From the NCBI GenBank assembly GCA_025266875.1, contig JALLLT010000005.1, forward strand, positions 186,001 through 250,000: 64,000 nucleotides of DNA. Direction: 5' to 3'. The stretch's first letter is position 1, and every line of letters starts with the position of its first letter. This document shows positions 23,105-32,424 of the stretch, piece after piece. This DNA is from Fennellomyces sp. T-0311. Taxonomy: Eukaryota; Mucoromycota; Mucoromycetes; Mucorales; Lichtheimiaceae. The translations under genes were made by a program, and so were the position numbers. The notes under the pieces were generated by a model. That model was given only the letters and a program-made list of their open reading frames with translations, was not told the origin of the DNA and did no database searches.

Positions 23105-26100
23105 ATGGCACCGTCAAAAAGACGAGGTATCAAGCATCGCCCGAAAAGAAATGAGCTTCGTCACCAGCCTCCTAGTTTGGAGCAACCTCAACCGCAAGAG
23201 CAACAACAACAGCAACAACAGCAACAACAGCAACAACAGCAACAACAGCAACAACAGCAACAACAGCAACAACAGCAACAACAGCAACAACAGCAACAAC
23301 AGCAACAACAGCAACAACAGCAACAACAGCAACAACAGCAACAACAGCAACAACAGCAACAACAGCAACAACAGCAACAACAGCAACAACAGCAACAACA
23401 GCAACAGCAACAACAGGCGAACGGTGAGCTGCAAGTAGGTGCCAGTGTTGTTATTCCCCAAGCTAGGACACCCTTGTCAAGCGCTGAAGATGGTAGCCGC
23501 TCCCCATTAAGAAAGCGGGCGCGTCTCGACGAGACAGTTGATCACGGTAAAGCTAATAAACTTTGTCAAACTTCATTTTCTAATTTCTAAATATCATGCA
23601 TTTCGCAAACGTAATCAAATCTTAAGATATTTGGGGTTATCAAGAAGATATCAGTGATAATATTACCGAACGTCAGGGTGGTATGGCCACTACAAACGGT
23701 AATTAGCTTCATCAATATAACTAGATGTCAGTAGAGTAAGCCACTGAAACTTGATACTAATGCAAAAAAAGCACTAGTATTAGTTCCTACAGGGCCATCT
23801 AGAGAAATTGAAAATGATGGAAGGAATATAGAAGCAGACCCCACAATCGACCACGAATTTCGTCGGCAATACGGTTCTCGTCATCCTGATTTAACCGGCA
23901 AGCCACAAGAAGATGAGTACCGTAGAAAAGTCAACAAGATGCTGAAAAACTGGGAAGATGTACTACCATCATTGCAAAAAACGTATATCGAGTGCTTTGT
24001 CAATGGCGGACCTGAGTTTGGTGATTGCAAACCTGCGGAGGTCACAGATGCATGTTGCTGCGATAATCAAAGCAGTAAGCCAAAGGAAGTAATTTGTGTA
24101 TTTCTGACATGTGAGTTGTCGTATCTGTGTTGTGCGTTAGGTGATCACTTTTATCTGATAAATAACGAAAGGCATAAAACGAATTACGTTTTGCAAGTGC
24201 CGTCGCGAGCCTTTGGCTCTATTACGTAGCCATCTTTTTCCTGCCACACCTGTTGAACCCAATATCGCGTTTCATTTGTCACTTTTGGAGTTCTATTCCG
24301 AACTACGCGGTGAAGGACATCTATCGGTTCATGCGTTCACTAATGTTATAACTAAGTTACATAAGTTTCAGGTCAGTACAATGATACCCACTTACTATCA
24401 CCATCAAGTTGACATTTAACACTTTCTTTTGCTACGTACACTTTATTAAATGTTATTGATATGCATCATACACTTACATATATAGAACACCGAAGCCTTG
24501 CGAAAAGCACTTGGAAACGTCTTCTTTATGTATTATCGCGTAACTGAAAGTACAGAATCCGAGATTCTTGGTCAGTTGTCGGACAGTGCAATCGGCTGTC
24601 CAGCATGTCCGTCAAAAGAAGACGAGGTAGTGTATCTTGAAAAGTCGTAACCACATATTACCATGTAGTAAATTGCACGCTAATACGCATAAATTTCAAA
24701 AAGGACAATATGTTCGTCGCTATGGATGGAAACTTCCAGCTTCGTCGCCGGAAGCGAAAAGAAAATGACATAGAAAAACCAACACCAATGAGTTTCTTCG
24801 CTGCTGACGAGTATCAAAAAGACTTCAACAGCGAAGCTGTCGAAGCCATTTTGAGATCGGACCCGTCGGACTGCACAAGTGACTTTGATGCAGCATCGAA
24901 AGCAGTTACATCGCGCACTCAAAATGCATATCATGAAACGGGAGTATTTGGAAGCGCATGTAGACATGATATCCCATTGGAGTTTACAAATATTTTTATC
25001 TCTGGAGAAAAGTGGGTGCTTTTTATGTTATAGATACAGATAACTACAATACTTTATATATAACTAACAATTTTTTGATGAAGATTTATGTACCCCTTGG
25101 CAGTCGTTAAAGCACTTACTGAAAAGTATGGTTATCGAATCAATATTATGTATGATATTGCATGTCGATTTCGAAAACTGTTAGAGGTAGTTCTTACACA
25201 CCGCATTTGAATGCTATAGCGTGTGATAACTCACAAAACGTCATACATATTTTGTTTAGACGACTTTTCCGGAGATAAAGGACAATGGGTGTAATATGGC
25301 TATAGGAATCTTCCATGCGTACGCGCACACCATGAAATGTCAAGTCAAATACAACCCTCGCTATGTTGAAGGCTATGGTTTGACCGATGGAGAAAGTATG
25401 GAAAGAATCTGGTCCTACTTGGGAGGCTTTGTCCCCATGATTAGACAGATGAATCCTGAACGGCGCGTCCTCACCATCTGCCACGGTCTGAAGCATTTGA
25501 AATCGAAACAAATTGCAAACCTCCGTAAGATCAAATAGCTGCGAAAAGAATTTATGCTGGCAAGATCGTGTACTGATCCACTACTGGGTTTACTTAGCAA
25601 CGATACTCAGATTGCGTAGAAAAAGGGCTACAGCAATGGAGCTCGAGGCTGAAGCATTTATTACTAGCTATAACCAAAGGTTAACAGATATTGTATTGCA
25701 TCGCGAATGGACTCAGTTCCATAACGAGGTTACTGGTGCTAGCAGCTCCCCAAATGGTAACAGAGATACCACCATCAGTGCTGCCACCATTACCGCTCGT
25801 AAAGTCCAGTATGCTTGGGCTCTACATGACTTCTATGAAGCTGAAAGGTTTGGCTTATATAAATTATTAACTTACTCAAAGCTAAATCATCAATTCTTTT
25901 TATCATGGTAGCTCCTCTACGGGACCTTCAGAGTCTCTGAGAAAAAATGTTGACCGTCTTGAGAGAGCTCTCAGAAGAGATGGAATATTACAGCAGCGTT
26001 GGGAAAGAGACGACGGCGAGTATAAAGTGGCTGTTCGACAAGGATGGGAACGCGAGCAGGAAGCAACAAAGTCGCAGCTTAAGTCACTTATCGTAGGAAG

Positions 26101-26937
26101 AACAATGTTGAAGTATCAGTTATTTCGTGTGACGCAGCTCGGTAAGTAACAAACGTGCTCAATAGCGTCAATGACGGTACTGATGGCATGAAAGGACATA
26201 AAACCAGCGTACGTTTGAGTCAACCAATCCAAAACGTAAAGAAGACGGCAGAGCCTCTTCGAAAACGCTACAATACAGCTTGTGAAAAGCTAGAAAAGCC
26301 AGAACTGAACGCCCCTAGTTACGACACCATTTGTGATCTCAAGCACAGCTTTTGGAGCATCGCAACACATGGAGTCGATTTTCATGTACTGGAAAAGTAT
26401 ATGATAAAACCTCGGGCAAAGGAGGAACTTGATTTGTTGACGGTATGCCTTATTGTTTCTAAGCTATCGGATAGATTTAACTTACTATTTCATTACTGGC
26501 GATCGTAATATTTCTAGAAAGAAGAAAAGCGCTTGAAGGATTATGCAGAACATAGGTGTGAGTTCTTGCAGAACGCTGTAAACGATGTATCTCGATACAG
26601 CGAAGGCCACAGAGTGCTTTTATATCAGTACTTTTTGGACGCAGAAGCCTTTTATCTTAACGTACATGGCAGACCATGGCTACGCTCTCCCGTTTTCTTG
26701 ATACCGTACGCTTGTAAAACGCCAGATGTCGTCGCAGCAGATCCATCGAATACCGATACTGAAAGCAGCAACATTGTATCGATAGGAGAAGACGAAGGTG
26801 AAGCAGTGGATAATGGCGAACAGGAGCAAGATGTGGCAGTTATAATTCCTGACACTGCTGGTGTTGAAGAAGAGTATTGCAGGATCGAGAATGGTGAGGT
26901 ACCTGTTGGTAGTGAGGAAGAGCAGAACATATTTTAA
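23105..26937 (+). CDS. KDZ-superfamily transposase, apparently intact, 998 aa
   Basis: Twelve exons join in frame: 23105-23546, 23627-23698, 23793-24110, 24172-24371, 24486-24626, 24704-25011, 25084-25186, 25260-25524, 25598-25847, 25912-26141, 26195-26442, 26518-26937. Order of features: basic N-terminus (KRRGIKHRPKR), polyQ at 33-104, a cysteine cluster at about 257-290 (ACCCD, VICVFLTC, ITFCKC) like the CxC domains of KDZ proteins, then HLFPATPVEP, a CPAC pair, MDGNFQLRRRK (D399), SACRHDIPL (D480), MYDIACRF (D518) and GYGLTDGESMERIWSYL (E573/E576 region). These are the core motifs of Kyakuja-Dileera-Zisupton transposases; which acidic residues form the active site is inferred. An acidic tail follows. 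All introns are 51-114 bp with GT-AG ends and no stop or frameshift interrupts the model, so the gene may be active. It sits between two accessory genes. Confidence 0.88.
23201..23416 (+). repeat. CAA/CAG tract encoding 72 glutamines
   Basis: Seventy-two consecutive Gln codons, nearly all in a 9-bp unit CAGCAACAA repeated over twenty times. It lies in exon 1 of the KDZ transposase in frame. The antisense frame would be polyleucine and is not a gene. Confidence 0.97.
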
Positions 26938-27096
26938 GTATTATACCTATGGCTACCTACTTTATCTATGCCTTTTTCCCTAAATTATGACTATGTGACC
27001 CATCATTTCCTTAAACCTGTTCCCCATATAGCTCCGTTGAATTGTTCATAGTGTATCTACATATTCTACTAGTTTATTCGTATGTAATTTTCCATT
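26938..27096. other. Short spacer after KDZ transposase
   Basis: AT-rich spacer between the transposase stop and the right arm of the 315-bp inverted repeat; the presumed transposase 3' UTR. Confidence 0.4.
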
Positions 27097-27234
27097 ATGC
27101 AACCACCATTGTAACTGACATCGCTGCTCCTCATCTGTGCCATTGAAAGCGAGATGTACAAAGACATTCCACTTGCTGCTTCTTCTGGTTGCTTTAGGTA
27201 GGTTTGGGATATTTCTGTGCGAAGTAGAGTCCAT
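27046..27234 (-). pseudogene. Truncated second copy of the accessory gene start
   Basis: Starting at ATG 27234 on the minus strand, the first 46 codons are identical to the accessory gene at 21470, then the frame leaves the repeat and stops after 62 codons. It is a by-product of the inverted duplication and lacks the rest of the HMG-like region. Confidence 0.75.
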
Positions 27235-27411
27235 AGTGTTGGTATTATTTACGCGACGATACGTGACAACAAATGCTGTGAAGGTTGCAGTGTAATAAAA
27301 TGGGGGGTGGAGGCGGGCCTGTATAGTAGAAATTGGGGGAGCTAAGGAAAGGGGGTAGCTTTTTAGCAGTACCCCCGTTGCACTGAAGGCCTTGCGGTGT
27401 GTAAATGGGGC
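27097..27411 (-). repeat. 315-bp inverted repeat, right arm
   Basis: Reverse complement is identical by eye to 21293-21607. The two arms enclose the 5.5 kb that carries most of the accessory gene and the whole KDZ transposase, a layout expected of long terminal inverted repeats, although no target duplication was recognised outside them. Confidence 0.85.
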
Positions 27412-27589
27412 GAAAATTTATGGCACCCAGGTTGCTGACAATAGATTCTCGGCCCGTTCCTCCGTAGGTAACACCTTCCTTAAACATCCTACTGCCTATT
27501 CCTAAATTTCCGTCGTCGTCTGTCACTACCAGAAACAAATTCGCGCAGCTGTTATTTTTTGTACTTTTTCTGCTACAACATTCAAACCG

Positions 27590-29407
27590 ATGGCTGACGA
27601 CACAACGACAAGGCTTTTATCAACGTTTCTCCAAACCATTGGCGAATTCAAGAAGTGCGTTACCGACGGATTTGCTGCGATTGATCAGCGACTCATCCGC
27701 TTGGAACTAGCCGTGTCAACCGATCTGGAGGAAGTAAAAACAGGTACGAGTAAACTCAAGGACAAGGGTTCAGGTTTCGCGTGACAATTTGCTGATGCGT
27801 TGACCACAGCTACAACCACGCAAGTACCGCTTCCATCTTACCCACAATCTTCTCCTGCGCAAAATCCTTTCGCAGATGTAGAGATCCCTCGCGATGTTAG
27901 GCAACCACTCGTCCGAGAAGGAACATCGCTCCAATTTCGCTGGTCTCAATACGAGTACCTATGCGAAGACATCTTAAGGAAGCAGAATATCCCTTACCAT
28001 GATCGGTATTACGCAACTTTTAAAGGTAATGCACTCATGTATACAGCAGGTCTTGTTCTTGATATTCGAGCGCATCACAATTTGAGTCCATCAAATACTT
28101 GGGAGCATCTTTCAAGACAAGTACGGCTGGAAGCCGAAGGAATGTATGAAAAACTGGTTGGTAAGGAGTACCCTCTTGTTGCGTGCATTGAAAGCTGGGG
28201 CGCGATGCTGATGATGCGTAAAGCATTCTGGGGTGTAAAGGATAAAGAAAGTAAGCACGGCAAAACACTAATTATCAAAACTAACACCTTTTCTACTGTT
28301 TGCTTTAGCCCCAGGTGCGATGGCTGGCAATCGGTGTGTGTAGGTTGTCGTACATCCATGAGTTACTATTAATACAACTTTATCACTAGTACTACCGAAG
28401 CTCCTTCCAACACCAGAGCAACCCCCGCTGAAAGGTATTATCTGTCCACTTTTTGACCTTTTTGATTGAAAAACAATATTATAGTTCCAGTGACACTTAT
28501 GCAAACCCTCAGTCGCGTTCATCAAGTTATGCTTCTAAGGAGATGTCAAGTGATGATGAAGACGATGAGCTAAGGGATTTTCAGAACGGCGACTCCAGTA
28601 GTGACGGCGATAGTGACAGTATTTCTTGCGACGACGACGACGACGATAGTGTGCGTCTGCACGGAGATGGACGAACTTTACGAACCCCTGGTCTGCTTGA
28701 AGTAGATGATTTACTTTGTGATGATCATCTTCCGGAGTTAGTTGAGGGCAACCTTAAAAAGCTACCTACCTTGGACACTAAACTCTCTAGTGAACGCGAT
28801 GGAAGGGAACCTGAATCTAACACACAAGAACTATCAAAAAGTCACAAAAAGGCTACAGTCGCGAGATCGACGGCAGAAAACAGGCAAAGGTATACAACAG
28901 GAGTCGCCGGTCAAGGGTAACAAGCAAAAGTCAGCTGCCACGAGTATACCACACCAGCGAGCCACACCATCTGAAGCAAGCAGCAGTACAAAGGTGGTCC
29001 ATAAGCATAAGTCATTCTAAAACGTTGACATATATTATCTTTTTAAGACGCGTGGTACTGATATTTATTTCACCTCAGCGAAGTCAGCTTCTATCACTGA
29101 GGCGCAAAACTATAGTCAAGGTATTGGGGCGATTGAAGTGAACGATGACACAAGTTTAGATGGAGGTAAGAAATTTAAACATTGACTTCAAAATTTAGGA
29201 TCCAAGAAACCGGGAAGCCAAAAAAGTCCCAAGTTATTAAGAGCACAAACAACGATTACTCACCCCAAAAAACGACGTGGTAGACCGCCCAAGAAAGTTA
29301 CAAAGAATGCGGATGAAGAAACCACGCTCAAAGGAAAAAACTGTAAAGAAGCGCAGGTATACGAAGGCGTCGGAATGAAGGGTTCAAAACACGATATGAT
29401 GGGATAA
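27590..29407 (+). CDS. Second KDZ-block accessory protein, coiled-coil and AT-hook (3' structure uncertain)
   Basis: Exons 27590-27743, 27810-28250, 28309-28333, 28390-28434 and 28485 to about 28890 join in frame. The N-terminus is a coiled coil (FAAIDQRLIRLELAVSTDLEEV). Residues 75-190 form an unrecognised globular part (RWSQYEYLCEDILRKQN ... LVACIESWGAMLMMRKAFWG), followed by a very acidic serine/aspartate stretch and a basic segment. Downstream open segments encode SITEAQNYSQGIGAIEV and, at 29265-29320, the AT-hook KKRRGRPPKK before TAA 29405-29407; the splicing that joins these to the fifth exon is not resolved. If unspliced, the protein would end at 28920. The gene diverges from the right inverted-repeat arm. 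The AT-hook suggests binding of AT-rich DNA; the role is unknown. Confidence 0.55.
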
Positions 29408-29524
29408 ATGGAGGTAAGTGATGTGTCTAGCAATAGTAGTATATGTAGCAATACGATAGTACTATAAGAATTAGTAATAAACAGTTATTGCGCACCATAA
29501 GGATTTAAAGCATATGCGCAACCG

Positions 29525-29690
29525 TATTAATATGTTTGAAAAATATTCGTTTCTTTTTACATATTCAAAATATATTAAGAAATATTCGAACACGATATTC
29601 AAAATATACTCAAAATATATTCAAAATAATCCAAAAAAATATGTAAAAATCTTAATATGCTATGAATATATCTTGAATTTATTTTTTCTA
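29525..29690 (+). repeat. ATATTC-motif cluster, right of KDZ block
   Basis: At least eight ATATTC/ATATAC units in about 160 bp, sharing ATATTCAAAATATATTAAG in direct orientation with the left cluster at 20870-20985. Confidence 0.5.
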
Positions 29691-29799
29691 TGGTGTAAAG
29701 AGAATTGCGAACATAACAAAAGCATATTTGGCTCTTACAAAATTTACAGTTTTCCCAATCATGTTCTCTCTCACCACACATAGGCATACCTTTTATATT

Positions 29800-30250
29800 A
29801 GCGGTGTTTTCATGACCGATTAGGTCATAGTAACATTATGCGTCATTGTTACCCCGTTCCTCTACCCCATTAGTATTACCCCGCATTATTGCTCATCTTA
29901 CCGATATTGTATTTCATAGTCGTTGATTCCATCGTTGTACTTGTTATTTCTTGAGAACATTGGGTATATATATCAGATAAGAATAAGAGCAATAAAGTAT
30001 CATTTTATCTCGTCATATTATTCTACCTACCTTATCCTTGCCTTGACCATCGCCTAGGATCCACCTCTATCCTAGTTATTGCCTTGTTCTGTCTTGCCGC
30101 TTGATCCATTCTCATTTGTTCTTGTATTCTTGTTGATTGGTCAGTAGTTAGTTGTATTATTCTTTAGTAGATTAGTATCCTTATCTATGTCTTGTTCTTA
30201 GCTACCTTCTCTTGGGCCGTGCTCCTACTCTTTACTCGCATGCGGAAAAT
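29800..30250 (+). mobile_element. Possible LTR-like segment
   Basis: A GGGTATATATATC box near 29963 is followed about 25 bp later by AATAAAG and then a long C/T-rich stretch, the same order as in the LTR-like insertion at 16345. Termini and target duplication are not identified and no retrotransposon coding region is adjacent. Confidence 0.25.
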
Positions 30251-31073
30251 TCAGGTGCTGAATAATTCTTTTAACATGGCTGCATTGTAAATGTTTAAAA
30301 AACGTGGTACGCAAAAGTGTGGTATCGCTCAATTGGAAAGCTTCAAATGACGAGACCAAAAATAAGATCCTGTTTTATTGAAGAAAACTGCTCTCTATTT
30401 ATAATGATGATGAGTCGGGACGGAGAAGGCGAATGCTTTTCTATCAGAGCCGAATCCGTGTTATCACCGTAATCCCTAATGACCATACTGCCTTATTACG
30501 AAGGAGCGGATAATCATGCAGAGACAGAGTTAACGTGAATGGTCCTTCTTGAAGTCTGAACCCAGATCAAGGTCTCACTAACGCACAAGCCAGAAAACAG
30601 GCCAATAGATAACTGTGCGGTTGTTGATGTCGAAATAAAGGAACATATATAACAAAGGCTGAGATGGAAAGGTATGTAGACAATGGATGACTGGTATGTC
30701 AGGATACGACAAAAGGTCACAGATTTTAATTTGATGTTAATAAATGCAATATGTTACCAATTAAAAAGAAAAGGTGCCAAGATGGTGTTGAAGATGGTTG
30801 GACGAAATGATGAAGTATATGAGGGGATAGGCGGTGGAAACTACGTATATGCGATCGTGACTTCCCTTCCTTCATCTTATGGCTACTATCAGCTAATGAG
30901 GTTGATCCTTTGCATTTGTTTGTGGATAGCGTTATTCAGTAGATGTCATTGCCTTAGTAGATGTAATTTTGTTGCTTTTCCCGACGCCAAGAAACATAGT
31001 GGTATTTTGATATCTACATTACTTGGTTCGAACGAGATACCGTCGTCATCGCCATCGTTGTGGTGAATAATGT

Positions 31074-32424
31074 CTAAACATTTGCCATTACTCCTTTCAT
31101 ATGATAGTTGATCTTGAACAATTTTGTCATCCGTGACACGAAATCCTCGCCATGGCTTGGAAAATGATACCAACTCTTCAAGCGATTCATTCGGCACACG
31201 TAACCTGCAGGAGAATCCATTAGGTGTCCCATGAGGCTAACACCTAGCGAACAAATGGTCAGATATAAAGTCGCGCAGTTTACACCATTTTGTCGAATTA
31301 TGTACCTGGAATCGTGAAGCCGCATGTTTTTATCTGGCGAAGGAGTGATGGAGCTTCTCGGTATAGGTCCAAAAGCATACATTTCATAACCTATGGGGAT
31401 TTGTAACATGACCCATATAAGGTCTTAGTACTACCCCGGTCAGTTTCTTTTCCTGCTTCTGCAGTCCCCATCTCAAGATCTCCGTCTTGAACAGTATATC
31501 CGTTTTGTTTCCAATCTTCCTTCTACCACAAGCTTCAATACCAGCAATGGACCTTGAACTGTTAGCATAGTTCGAAGTTGCCTTGCTTGTTGCTTCACCT
31601 CTGATTCGCATAAAAATGAGCTAGGTGGATACAAAATATGGATATATCCAAATACAACTTACGACACTGCATCGATATCACCAGAATAAAAACAAGTGTC
31701 AATAATGGACCACACATGTTTTAACAGATCCGACTCAGTCCGACGCTTATGCAAATATTTGTAATACATAATGTCGAGTGCCTTGACAATAGAGGTGTGG
31801 ATCCAATGTAGTACGGGCACCGTCAAAGGGTGGAAATCCTGCTGCTTGTTCATGGTACGGATCTCCAAGCAATAATATAAATATGTGTATGTCGTATACT
31901 TAGTGTTAGGGTTGTTAGGGTTTAGTAGTGTCCGGGTGTAATATAGTATTTCAGATGGCCGAGTCGGCTCACCGTTGAATGACCCGAAGCGCAGCGAAGG
32001 GGATCATTCAGTCGAGCGTAGCGAGACAGGTGACGTGCTCGTATCGTCTAATGTTTTCTAGAAACAAGGGCATTAGAAACTTGTTATAATCGCGTAAACT
32101 ACGATACGAGCACAAGGCACGTGAAACTAAACTTACTAGCCCATTAAACTTTTCCAAATATTTCTTGGCAGCAGTTGGTAATGGGATGATGGGTGGGACT
32201 TGGTAGCTTTTCAACTCTTGTACTTCTTCTTCAGTGAAATAAGGTGCCCACGATGGATCGTATGGGTCGAGGGTTAATGAGTGGCAAGGACTGGGAGACA
32301 AGAATTAAGAATTGTTAGTGTAGCACGATTCACAATAGGATATTACTTACTGTTCGTGCACTGCATCTGAAGCTAGTTTCTTCATTTGTCGCTCGACCAA
32401 AGTGCCTGTACTTAGCTTCCACAT
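31074..32424 (-). pseudogene. Mucoromycota-type expanded family gene, interrupted
   Basis: Minus-strand exons can be traced: 32424-32351 (MWKLSTGTLVERQMKKLAS), 32290-32137 (HSLTLDPYDPSWAPYF to YLEKFNG), one starting 32057, then open segments through 31869-31672 (LTVPVLHWIHTSIVKALD), 31611-31390 (SRSIAGIEACGRRKIGNKTD, ILFKTEILRWGLQKQEKK) and 31390-31074. The D...E-x-x-K arrangement around KTDILFK is reminiscent of PD-(D/E)XK nuclease folds, but I cannot confirm that. Between 32050 and 31870 a GC-rich palindromic insertion brings a stop into the third exon, absent from the copy at 19 kb, so the gene looks broken. I recognise the pattern as one common in Mucorales genomes but know no function. 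A decayed inverted copy lies at 18625-19640. Confidence 0.55.
31870..32050 (-). repeat. Palindrome-rich insertion with telomere-like TTAGGG units
   Basis: Present in this gene copy, absent at the equivalent point of the 19-kb copy. Plus-strand features: GTTAGGGTTGTTAGGG (31905-31920), GGCCGAGTCGGC, GAAGCGCAGCGAAG inside a larger inverted TGAATGA...TCATTCA, GAGCGTAGCGAG, and GTGCTCGTATCGT repeated inverted at 32109-32121. Such stem-loop units resemble small mobile palindromes; mechanism unknown. Confidence 0.5.

Larger units (their letters stand above)
29410..31073. other. Intergenic repeat-rich region
   Basis: Holds an ATATTC-rich cluster (29525-29690) and an LTR-like segment (about 29800-30250). 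A plus-strand open stretch at 30683-31066 has no recognisable content and is not called. Confidence 0.4.

Noticed and set aside
23114..23461. Antisense polyleucine ORF and poly-Asn/Ser ORF across the CAA/CAG tract
   Set aside because: Shadows of the Gln-codon repeat in other frames.
30946..31197. Alternative minus-strand C-terminus (83 codons) for the family gene at 31-32 kb
   Set aside because: The overlapping frame ending at 31074 better matches the basic, hydrophobic end expected from the rest of the gene; both cannot be right.
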